A stretch of DNA of 64,000 nt from Acanthornis magna (taxonomy: Eukaryota; Chordata; Aves; Passeriformes; Acanthizidae): positions 947,501-1,011,500 of the forward strand of contig JAWUZG010000138.1 in assembly GCA_036785705.1 (NCBI GenBank), read 5' to 3'. Positions 1-10,964 of this stretch are shown here, in pieces; position 1 is the first letter of the stretch; the number at the start of each line of letters is the position of its first letter. The notes below the pieces were generated by a model, which saw only the letters and a list, made by a program, of their open reading frames with translations, ran no database searches and had not been told where the DNA came from. A program made the position numbers and the translations under genes.

Positions 1-1364
1 ATCCACATTTCTCCTCCCAGTCCTCTGTGAGCTGACCTTTGTGCAGGTCTCAGGAGAGGCAGTGTTACCTGCCAGGTACAGCACCAGCCTGAATATAATT
101 CTCTTTTTAATGTTCATTAATTTTGGACTATTTTTGGACCCTAGAACAGGCACTCCTTGGAATTTTCTGCTTAGGCACAAAAGCTTTCGGGGCAGCAGCT
201 CCTGTCCTAGGTCTGGCATGGGGACCCTGCTGCAAGCTCAGGGCAAGGTTTGGAATTGGGCTGGGCTCCCCCATCTCCATTAGGATGTATTTATGGCAGC
301 TGAACAGGTTGTCCTGGGCCACAGTGGAGACAATCTATAGGTTCCATTGGAAACCTTGTCCCATGGCTCCCCACAGACATAGGAGGGGCAGGGATTCCTG
401 GATGAGAAAAGGGTTTTGCTGCAGAGCTGTCAAAGACAATTCTTAGGATACAGGAAGGTGAAGCTGCCCTCTCGTCCTTCTGCAGCCAGCTCACAGCCAA
501 ATCCCCATCATTTTTACAAGCATCCTCCACCTGCTCCTGGGCCTGACTCTGCCATTGCCAAGGCTCTGCTGTGGCTCTCTGTCACTGCAGAGCAGCTCTC
601 CCTGTCTGGAGATGTTGCCTTTTGCTTTTTGTCACTGTGCAGGCAGCAGGGATCTCCCAGGGCTCATACCCTGGACAAGTCAACATCTCGGGTCCCACAG
701 AGCTCCTCGCACTGGGAAATCAGCAGCAATTCACTGTGGAGGGGGAAACTGGGGCAAAACGGCAAGTTATCTCAGATGGGGTTGCCTGTTCTTCTGTTCC
801 CCTGCTCCTGTCCCTGCCCCTGTTCCACTGACACAGCCCCAGGTCTGGCAATGCTGGCCCTGGTGGCTTTGAGGGGCTTTGTCACCATGCTAGAGCTGCC
901 ACACAAGCACAAACATCAAAGGGCTGGCATGTGTGTTTTCTGAAGCAGCTTTCTAGGTTTTACTGGGCTATAAAATACAGCGATGAGGATATAAAAACAA
1001 AGCTGTGATGGACTTAGCAGAGAGCCAAAGCGAGTGAGGAGAGAAATGATGAAAATGAGAAAAAGGGTTATGAGCAAGGAATGATGTATCAGCTTTGTGT
1101 CAGGAGGAACAGATTTTGGAATAACTGTGAAGAGCATAAAACTGGTTTAGTCATTAAGGGGGAAAAATACAGAAAAAGATAGAAAAAAGAAAAAGAGAGA
1201 AAAAAGTCTAATAAAAATGAGTAAAGGAGGGAACTTCAAAGCATAAATTTCTCGACTGCGTGACACTGATGTTTTGAACAGTTGTTCTGTGTGAGATAGC
1301 AGCAGTGATTTTAATGAACTTTAAAGAGCAGTATAAATAGGAGCAAACAAAGAAAGGCAATCAC

Positions 1365-1393
1365 ATTAGCTCAGAGTGAGGCACTGAGCTAAT
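1365..1393. repeat. Perfect 10-bp inverted repeat (stem-loop)
   Basis: The arm ATTAGCTCAG (1365-1374) is followed after a 9-nt spacer by its exact reverse complement (1384-1393). A TATA-like octamer TATAAATA lies at 1332-1339, about 30 bp upstream. The pairing is directly visible. Any promoter role for the TATA-like octamer is speculation, since nothing downstream resembles a first exon. Confidence 0.6.
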
Positions 1394-2003
1394 TGACTGA
1401 ACAGGATTTAAATGGCAGGTTATTATTTTTTTATTTATGTGTATAAACCTATTTTTCTACTTGGGCTTAAGAAAATAGAATAAAATAAACTCGAGCATCT
1501 CAATTTGGATTTTTCAAGGGAATCAAATGCATGCTTGATTTCCATGAAGAACGTGAGCTGACAAGCCAAAGGGCAGTGAAATGGTGTAGCAGAGAAAGCA
1601 GGAGCCTTTTGTTGGCCTGTAAGGGGGCTGGGTGCGTAGCAGAATTCATTTTAGTTTGATGCACAGGCTCTCTCTGATGTTTCGAATGGATTTCACAGTG
1701 CAGCTGCATGGGGACTCAGAGGATCGGAGCCATCAGAAACAGGGAAAAAACAGGTCACCTTGTTCCCGGAGTGGGTCACCTCATTCTCATCCTGGGCTGG
1801 AGATTTTCTTAGGCTTTGGATTTTCAGCTTAGAGTGTTTGCTTGTACTCGAGCTGCTTCTTGCTTTTACACGAGCTGAGGGCTCTGTGTCCCCACTGCTG
1901 TGAGCAGCAAAAGTGCAGAAGCAGCTGCTGGGGGAGGTGAAGCTGCTCCTGGGCTTGGATAATGTGGGATATCACTGATGGCTACCTTTCTGGACTTACA
2001 TAC

Positions 2004-2026
2004 TCAATAAAAAGCCTTTTTATTGA
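2004..2026. repeat. 11-bp inverted repeat with AATAAA on both strands
   Basis: TCAATAAAAAG and its exact reverse complement are separated by one base, so an AATAAA hexamer can be read on each strand. This is a minimal structural match to a bidirectional poly(A) signal. No transcript evidence is visible on either side, and an AT-rich chance palindrome is equally possible. Confidence 0.5.
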
Positions 2027-5000
2027 TAAAACATATATTACTTATGCTTTACTGATGGTTAAAGAACAATTAGAGCATTCCCTCCCCCAAATCTGTAGGA
2101 GTGAGCAAAGAACTCAGTGAAGAAAACTCTCTGCGAAGTAATTTAGAAAGTCAGATAATGTCTGAAAGTTGGAAAACTTTCAACCAGATTCACTTGTGGC
2201 TCTGACATTTCTAGTCAAACATCTTTCACCTGCCGTACATTTGGTGGACTCAGAACCACTGTGGAGACAGAAAAAGGGAGGCAACCTGGAATGTTTGCAG
2301 TGTCAAAGCATTCTGGGCTGTATAGTAGGTGGGTTGTCTTGTCAGACAAATCTGTGGTCGTTCAAGAACTGTTAAGGAAATTCATTAAAAATGACAATCT
2401 CTAATTGGGTACGTGACTGAAAATCCAACATCCTGTGCACTTGAGGTGTAGAGTAGTACAAATTCAGATTACAATCATTGCTTTTTCCAGCCTGACTTGC
2501 CCCCACAAAGACTTCAAAGTTTTGACCCACTTCAAGCACTAATGAGCTCATCAGATCTTCCCAAGGCCCATCACCCCTCTGCTGCTTGTGAAACAGGTTT
2601 CTTCTGCCCTGGGGAAAAGGTTCCCACCCCACAGCCCCTGCTATCACCATCACTTTTTGAACTGTTTTTTTGTGTGCCGTTTCTCCTTGGAAGAGGCGCT
2701 TGCTGTGCAGTGATTTCTGTGCTGACCACCCATGATCCTTGAACATTTTGCCAAAGTCCAGCAGCTGAAGGGGGGAATCAGATCTCTGATTTGTTAACCA
2801 CAATTCTGGGCATGGGTCAGAACAGTAGAGCCTGGAGAAAATCCAGCCCTTCTCCATCAGCTTTTCCGACTGTCACCCCCATCATCATTTTCTTTCTTTG
2901 ATTAAAGAGCAACGTGGATTCAGAGGCAACAGAAGGCAGCCTTGGGTGGAAATGTCATTAATCTGGACCTGACTCCATATTTGTTTTAAATTAAAATTCT
3001 GGAGGAGTCCATGTGCTTTTCATATTCATTCTTCCTCACCACAAATGGGCTGGCCCAAGATAGACATTTCTGAGCTGCTCAGATGGCGAGGTATTAGCGT
3101 GATTACAATTGTCAGCACTGAGATTAAGGGATTTGGTTTAAGAAAAGAGGGAATTGGGGAATGAAAAAACAGAAGAAAGGCAGAGGAAGAAAGGAAAAAA
3201 GCTTCAGTGCCTTCCCTTGCAACCAGGTGCTTTCCAGTCCATCATCTCCTCTTGTCTGCTTTATTTTTAGTGACCATAGCCTCAGACACTATGAGAAGTC
3301 CTTTTAAGTGTGCGCAGAGCTGGAGGGAACAAGCCAGCTCAAAGCAGAGAGAAGGCTCCCCAGTTTTGCCAGCCTCTAGAATCCGGCCTGAATTGGATGC
3401 TTGCTCAAGGCTGCCAAACGTTCAGGGAATATAAAGGCTCTTGTAGTGATGTTTGTAGAAGACTTAGTAGGTCAGACTGTTCTTTTTGGCTTTGCTGAGT
3501 CGCGTTTCTGAGCCAGGTATTCTGACTTCTTTAGTGTCAGACTCCTGATACAGTCAGTGGGGCTGACTTAGGGGAAGAGCCTGGTCTTGCCTGGCCTTGA
3601 AGTTATTGATCCTCCTCCAGGTGATCCAGGTGGGTCACTCAGAACAGGGACAGCACAGCTCCTGCTCCTGGCTGTGCTGCCAGGTTCTTCTGGCACCAAT
3701 CCTGGAAGCTCCACACTGCATGTCCTCATTCCAGTTCTGTGGAGATCAGGTTCTGTTTTTTATTTTTCATTAGAATGATCAAGGAGAATTCATTTGATAC
3801 AGGTTTATTCATACGGATCTTTCCTCCGCGTGTCTGGTGACGTGCAGCATTGACTTAGCTTTTGCCTGATCTTGGTGCCCTTCAGAGTAAGACCGATTCA
3901 CAAAAACTTCTGTGTTAGCAGGATACAAGGATTTTTTAATGCTCTACTGAGGGGTAGTGTGTTAAGATAGAATTACTCACAACAGGGGACCCCATTCATT
4001 GTCCTCAGCCCCCCAAGCTGGCGTGGACTGCTGGGGTCACTGGAGCTGCAGCTGGGGACAGGCCAGCTCCATCCCTGTGCTCTGGGCTCAACGTGCCCCA
4101 AACGTGCCCCATGCTGAGGTTTCTGCAAGTGTTGGTTTTTCTGAGGTTATGAAAACTCTGACTTTACAAAAGCTTGCAGATTTTTTTGAAGCCCATATTT
4201 TTTTAGAAGGACAACCACAGGGACATCCCCAATAAAATGCCTGCTCCAAACTGGGAAAGACAGGGAGGAAATTTTAAGGAAAAATTTGCTTGAACAGTTT
4301 AACTTAGCTAAAAGCTGTTTTTGTTTCTATCCTCATACTAGAAAGAGACGGGTCATTTTAGGTATTAATTAAAGAGAAAATATTGCTGAAGGCAGATTGC
4401 TCACTGGTAAAATTTCATCTCAAATCATTAAAGTTTGGCAAAGCTGTGTAAACAACTCAGACTAAGAAACATTCAGCAGCTTTAAAACTTGATATTGTAT
4501 TGCAGATATTCATAGGCAATTACATCATATCAAAATAAAAAGTTTTAACTAATATTAAGAAAATTTATGGTTAAAATAGGCCAGAATTGAAGTTACTACC
4601 ATGTGTAAATGTAGATATGATTGCCTTTCATTTCGTGGTTACCCACTATTTTTTTCAAACACCCTATTTGAAATCTTGTAAAACATTAAGTGGTAAGAGG
4701 TGAATAGCCTGAAAAAAGGATGTGCTATCGGATGTTTATGCTGCCCCTGAGAAACACTCCATAGTTCACTGACAGTAGTATCTTGGGACTCTTTATCAGG
4801 AATGTAGTAAGCCAGATATATGCTAAAATTCAGAATGTATTTGCTTTGGGCCTCTGAGATGTGGTGCTCTGTGATACACTGCAAAAGCCATCCCAAAACT
4901 GACCTGAAGACATTTCTTGCACATTATGGTGAAATCCTGGAAGTTCAGAATAGCAGAGGTGAGAGGCAGCTTTCATCTGCTAAACTGTCTGTGCTTTTTT

Positions 5001-5969
5001 TAAAAAAAAAACAACAAATGGTGTAATGAATATTGGACCTGATGAATTTTGAAATCCTTCATTGTTTCTCGCTCTTTTTTGCAGTCATTGCAAGCTTTTT
5101 GCCCACAAAAAATGGGTCTGCTCAACTGGTCAAAACAAACTAATTCTGTTATATTCAGACACCAAGAACATAATAATGAAGTGAACAGAAGTCAGATTTT
5201 CTTCAGTGAATTACCGAGAGGCAAATTTAAAACGGTATTACAAATAATACCTCATAATGACAATGGAAATGATGAGCACCCATAATCATCCCTGGCAGCT
5301 ACGTTTGTTAATAAGAAGGCAAAGCAGAGGAGTATTGTTTCATTTTTCATATAATTTTTAGTGTAGTCTTCAGTTTTCAGACCAGCTGGAGCTGCAGCGA
5401 ATAACCTTCATTGCCTCCAACATAAATAGGCTGCGATGCACTGACCAGGCCTTTGAGCCTGTTTTGCTTTAAAAAAGCAAAGTCCCTACCAAAGTCCTGC
5501 AGGGACAGAGAGCAGATCCATGGGACTCTGGTTCGTTTCAATGGAAACTTGTGCATTAATCACAGGTTTGACGCACAAAATGTTTCTAATTAACATCCAG
5601 CTTAAAACCACATGTGCTCCAGCCCATGTTCAAAGGCTTGAGCAGCACAGGTAACCTCAGGAATACCATGAACAGGACACAGCTGAGCTGAAAATCAGGC
5701 GAGGCATTTGTCCAGGTTAAGCAAAGAGAAAGCAGAGCAGCAATTGTGACTGAGCGCTCTGAGTGGGCTGTGGCTGTGGCCCTGTCCCTGTGGTGTCCTG
5801 GGGAGGGGAATATTTTGTTCCACTGGAGTGTGTGCCATCATACCTCTCGCTGCACTCAGGTCCTTGGCTGGAGGAGGCCAAGGCTCATGGCCAACGTGGC
5901 TTTTGACTTCTGGAGAGGCCAGCATTAATTTTTCTGGGAGCAAGGAAAGGGTGTACAGTGGTCAGTGAG

Positions 5970-6126
5970 TGGGTTACCCCAGAGAGGTGGTGGATGCTCC
6001 ATAGCTGGAAGTGTTCGAGGCCTGGCTCTGAGCAGCCTGCTCTGGTGAAAGGAGGGTGGAACCAGCTTAAGGTCTCTTCCTTTCTTTATGGTCTCTTCCA
6101 ACCCAAATATTCTGCAATTCTGTGGT
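5970..6126 (+). mobile_element. CR1 LINE 3'-end fragment, eroded
   Basis: The segment follows the usual CR1 3' region: an 'agagaggtggtggat' block near 5980, a 'ctggaagtgttcgaggcctgg' type block, then 'ggtctcttccaaccca' and a final 'attctg' tail near 6117. It is diverged and carries a short internal duplication of 'ggtctcttcc' (around 6070 and 6090). The order of blocks gives plus-strand orientation. CR1 copies are typically 5'-truncated, as here. No coding capacity remains. Confidence 0.75.
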
Positions 6127-8971
6127 GGTGGCCTCAGCAAGCGTGGGTTTGTTGCCATCTTTTGGATGCTGCTGCATCTTTTCCTCTCTCAACTCACAAA
6201 GATAAGGTTTGTTGCAGTCAGGGTGGAACCTTCACTGGCCATACACATGCTCTGGTGTGAGGTCTGCCTTGTGTCCTCTCTGCTTTTAATGCCATTCCTG
6301 GAACCGCGGTGTCTGGGGAAAAGCATTTGAAAATTGCACAGCATTAGTATGCCGACAAGGAGGTAATGTGTGTAAAGCATTTGACCTCCTTCTCGCTCCT
6401 GTGGCTGGTACAAACTCTGATCTCATTTGCAGCAACGAAAATCCAGAGTATCTATATTAAGCACATTAAATTTAGTGGCGTTACTCTGAGTTTTTAGTTC
6501 TGCACCTGGTAAATGGGAGATGTCACCAGCAGCCTTTCCATGACGCAAGGGAAGGGAGTAATGAAGGCAACCTGCAAATGAAAGGATGAAAACAGTTCCC
6601 AACAACAAGACTTTTGCAGGGATGTGAAATTTATTGGGAGTTGCTGCAGGCTCAGCTTTATTTAAAACGAGCTCACACTTTTGGTGCTGGAAGTATGGAG
6701 TTAGGAATCTTACTACAAGCATTGAGTTTTTAAAACATGTCAAAGGCTACCTGGGGCCTGCCTGGAAGAAACAGTTCCTCAGAACAGTTTAGAAAAAGTT
6801 AAAGTACGGGGGAGGCTGAGCGTTTACTTTCTCATTTTCCCTTTTTTATCTAAGAAGGAAGGGAAGATGAGGAAGACTCAAGAAAACCCAAAAAATAAGC
6901 AGAAGAAGGGACTGAAAGGTAAAACAATTTTTGTGCAAAATGAGTTGGAGGAATTGTATAGTACCAGTTGGACATTTTAAAATTTTCTCTCTGCATGTGT
7001 AAAATACCAGTGAAAGATCCACCATACATTTCAGTTTGGCCACCCCCTCAACCTCCAAATCTAATATCACTAACTAGTCTCAATATTAGAGGGTCATTTT
7101 ATTTTTTTCCAAATACACAGAAAAATCAAAACATGTGGAAACCAAAGACTTTGTGTGCAGCTTTCCCAGTCCGAGTTCCAAGAATCCCAGAGAATCTGCG
7201 CCTTCCTGGTAGTGGATGCAGTGAGAGACCTGATTAATGTGATTAAGGAGCCTGACTCAGGTATTGGATGCCCCTCAGAGATGGGCGCGTTTCTCCTTTG
7301 CTTTTTCATGGGAGACAGCCCAACTTCTTTAGAAAAAACATAACTGGTGTGCTGCTCACACATGCAGGAGGTTAATTTACAGATGATCGACTGTGAAAAT
7401 ATTTGCGATTGCAGTGAGAGCCTTTATTTATCCCAGTGGAGAGGCAAGAAGGAACCTCTGGCTCCGTGGCACCATTTGTCCATCTCACTGGACGCCTGTG
7501 TCCCTGTGGCTGGGAGCAGGGGAGTGAAACTGTGTGGAATGAGCTCCTCTCCTTCCATGGGAATCACTGTGGTTCATGTCCTGGAGGCCACCAACACACA
7601 GAGCCTTCTCCTCATGCTCTCCTTCTCCTCCGTCTCTCCTGGGCAGGTGAGGACTGGCAAAAGGAACTTTCTTTAAATTTGGGATGGGAAATACTGCTGG
7701 GAAAGGAAAATGTGGTAGGTAGAGTTGGAGTTATCTGCTGAGAGCTGAAAGGATCTTCTCTCCTTGACCAAGGGCAGACTCTTCTGCCCACAGGAAGAGG
7801 CCACCAGGTGAATGAAGGGCCATGGTGCCCTGTGGATAGAGACCAGTCCTCCACGTGGTTCCTCACCTCATAAGGTACCTGCCTGAAGCAAAAAGGAAGT
7901 CCTGAAAGTGTCTATTTTACTCTGTTTCATGCTCCCTTTTTCCTTCCAAGCCGTGTCTGCGGTCAGTCACTCTGTGTGGTGATTTTCTCCTCCATACCTC
8001 GTGCCACAAGGTTCGATTTTGAAGCAGGAGGAGTCCTCGCTGTCCTCTGCACGCTGCTTATGTCTCATTCCAGAGGTGCTTAATGCCTCTCATTTGTCAT
8101 TATCAGACTTAATTCAGACAAAATGCCACACATTAGATCTTTCTTACAGGACTTGCTTGTCAAATAGTTTTAAATCATAAACCAATTTGTCACTTTACTT
8201 TTGGTTTTAGAAAATCCACGCTGAGCTGTAGAACTCAGTGCGTCTGGGGAATGTGCACTGGGATTTTCACACATGCTGTTACTTTCTACACAGGAGGAAA
8301 CCCAGAGCTGGGGAAAATCTGGGGCTGTTAGGAAGTTCTGAATCTCTTTCCTCATTTCCTTGCTGTCCCTAGGCAAGAAGTACCTAGCTGAAACTGATGC
8401 AGGTGCTCAGGGAGAAAAGGCATGTGATTGAAAATATTTCCAAAGTGCAAAGGTTGGAGCAGCTCATGCTAGCAGCAGGATTCCTGTGTCCCATGGGATG
8501 TCTTACTGCGTGCTGGTGGAGCACTGCTCAGTGTGAGCGGCAGTGGGAGAAGGAGGGAAACATCAGCTTGCAATAATCAAGTGCATGAAAATTAGTAAGC
8601 GTTTGCTGTATAAGCCTTGTTTGACTGAATTTCTTCTGAAAGTGAATTTGACAAGCCTGGAAGATGGTGTTACACACAAGAGCTTCTGTTTGCTTCCTGT
8701 GCAGCTATTTGCAGCAGCTGCCAAAGACCCAATGAGCTCTGGGCAGGGGAAAATCTCTTCCATGTGCTGGTTTGTCAGGTCTGGTACCACAGAACATGTC
8801 AGAGACTGCAACTGCCCCTCTGTAAGAGGGTTTGGTGGCTCCTGTGCTCAGTGGGTTTTTCATGCAACTCTCAGAAATGAGGTGTGTCTGGCTGAGCAGT
8901 AATTTGTGGTTTTTTACCAGGCTGGTATACTACCCTTGCTCTAGTTCACTGTGACAGTTGTGTTTCTTTGC
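6127..8971. other. Non-coding unique sequence, no gene recognised
   Basis: No coding exon, RNA gene or transposon is recognised between the CR1 fragment and the A/C-rich tract. Short open frames are present on both strands without domain content. The last 60 bases before 8971 resemble the end of a transcript only in being followed by AATAAA-like A-rich sequence. Confidence 0.55.
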
Positions 8972-9178
8972 AAATAAAATAAAATAAAATTAAATTAAAA
9001 AAAAAAAAAAAAAAAACCAACAAAAAACCCCAAAACCCCAAAAAAACAAAGAAAACAACCAAAAAAACCTCCAACCAACCAACCAAAAAACCAAAGCAAG
9101 CAACCAACCAAACAAAAAAATAAACACCCCCAAAAAACCTACCAAAAAACCCAAACTGAACAAATTGCAATTTACCAA
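8972..9178. repeat. A-rich / A+C-only low-complexity tract
   Basis: The tract begins with AAAAT repeats, passes through a run of 20 A (8997-9016), then continues for about 150 bases as A-runs interrupted by C, CC, CCC and CCCC, with only a handful of G or T. Such tracts usually form by decay and slippage of a poly(A) stretch. The long hydrophobic frames read on the minus strand (F, L, V, W only) are artefacts of this composition. Confidence 0.9.
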
Positions 9179-10502
9179 CAGCCTTTCAATAGTGAGGCTG
9201 AGGCAGGGGTTCTGGAGCAGCCCTCTGAACCTTAGTCAGTGTGCTCTTCAGAGAGGAGAGAGGATTCCTCAACAGAAAATAATGTTTGTTTCTGCCTTTG
9301 CTCCATGAATACTGACCTGACTTCCTTAACAATTACCTGCTGGTGATGAACAGGAAACAGCTCCACTGGTCAGAGCAGAAACAGTTCAGGCTTTATCAAA
9401 GCCTCTCTAATTCTGAAAATGGAATTTATCACGAGATGCTTTAATGCAAAGTGTATTAGGAAAAAACAAGCCTGAGATCTTGCTTCATTTCTGCAGGAGG
9501 TCCCGCAGAGCTCTGGAGTTGGTTTAAGGACATGGTTTAAGCTGTTATCTCAAGGAATTTGTGAGCTCCATCCTGCCTGTGTCTGGCCCAAATCCAAAAG
9601 CACAGGCAGCACTGAAGGTGTGGATGACAGTGACCATGTGCATTTTTTTCCTTTCCTGTGGCTCTTGTGGCTCAGCTCGGGTCACACAAAGCTCCACAGC
9701 CCCTCAAGGGGTGCTGAGGCATTGTTAGAGGGACTCCCATGCTGTCAGCACACGGAAGAGCCTGAGCTTCAGCTGATACCCAATTAACTGATTATCCCAA
9801 AGGGAATTGAAAATGAAGGTTATCTTTCAACTTGTGATGAGCTTCCAAATAAATATTCAACATGCATTTAATAAGACAGTTTTATGCATTATTTAAGTAT
9901 CAATTGATGGGTAGAAGACGAAAGACTACACTACTGATGCTGAGGTTTGAAAGGCAAGAGCAAAAATCTGGTGAATGAGGTCTTGAAGGAGATTTCCTTC
10001 TCTCATTTTATTCAAATATTATTTACACAGTAATCATGAAAAGAATTTTAGTAAGAATTCATTTCTGCGTTTTGGTTGGTTGGGGACTTCTTTGTTTATA
10101 AAACATGAATAACAAGAGCTCCAGCCTCCACCTCAGAGCAAGATCAGCTCTCCTGGGGCCTGTCCCTTGGGATTTTGTGCCTGGGTCAGAGAAGCACTGG
10201 TTCATGTCTGTGGTAAAATCTTTCCCCTTGAACTTGGAGTGCTCAATTCTATTGCTTCTGCTGTATTTCAGGATGGACACTGCTGGGGCAGAACTCCTCT
10301 CTGAGGAGTGAAACTGCTGCTGAAGTACAGCCCAGCCTCTCAGAGGAATTTTTAGTGCTGTAGAAGGAAGTCTGGGCTGTTGCCTCATTCAGACTGTTGA
10401 TGGATTGATCGTGCCAGTTACAGAGCAACAAAGTGCCCTATTCACATGGAGAAATCATGTCTGGCTGGGGACTCCAAGGACTTATCCCTGCGTTAGGGAT
10501 GT

Positions 10503-10518
10503 CTGACATATATGTCAG
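10503..10518. repeat. Perfect 16-bp palindrome
   Basis: CTGACATATATGTCAG reads identically on both strands. It has no flanking duplication and is not in a recognised element. A palindromic protein-binding site is possible, but nothing else supports it. Confidence 0.6.
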
Positions 10519-10948
10519 CAATGCCCATTTTTGACCTGTACTTTTCCTTCCCTAATATATATATTTGCTCCTCCAAAAATATTACCTGAAACCTTGATGA
10601 TGTATTTTTATTTGGACACATCCCTGCCAGAAACTCGGACTTGGACCAATGTACAGTGGTTTCAGTGCCAGGGAATGTCACTGCAGATCTTCTCCTGTGG
10701 GATAACCGAGAGCAGGATCAGCCTCACAGTCCTGGGAGATGCCACTTGGTTAATTAAATAAACCAGTGACCTCTCAGACAGAGGTGAACACGAGAAGAAG
10801 AGGAGGAAAGTGGGTTTTCTTTACGGGGTCTTTCTGCCTCTTCAGTGCTTCATTGTTTGGCTGCCCAGTGGGACTCAGCTCCTCCGGGCACTGCAGGGAA
10901 GGCTGTTTTCCCTAACACCACGTGGTATTCCAAATATTATTTTATGCA

Positions 10949-10964
10949 TTTTTTTTTTTTTTTT
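10949..10964. repeat. Poly(T) run
   Basis: Sixteen consecutive T. It could be the poly(A) tail of a minus-strand retroposed copy, but I see no recognisable retroposed body on the 3' side and no target-site duplication. Confidence 0.85.

Larger units (their letters stand above)
1..5969. other. Non-coding unique sequence, no gene recognised
   Basis: I see no coding exon, RNA gene or recognisable transposon here. Open frames such as 416-943 (+) and 2372-2857 (-) have no domain I know and no splice or codon context. Visible small structures are a purine-rich stretch around 1156-1230, a stem-loop at 1365-1393, an 11-bp inverted repeat at 2004-2026, and a second purine-rich stretch around 3140-3202. 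Base composition is AT-rich from about 4250 to 5350. Probably intergenic or intronic; a diverged exon cannot be excluded by eye. Confidence 0.6.

Noticed and set aside
2372..2857. Open frame of about 161 codons on the minus strand
   Set aside because: No family resemblance, and plus-strand frames overlap it.
8010..8020. GGTTCGATTTT, similar to a tRNA B box
   Set aside because: No matching A box, acceptor stem or anticodon arm at the expected distances.
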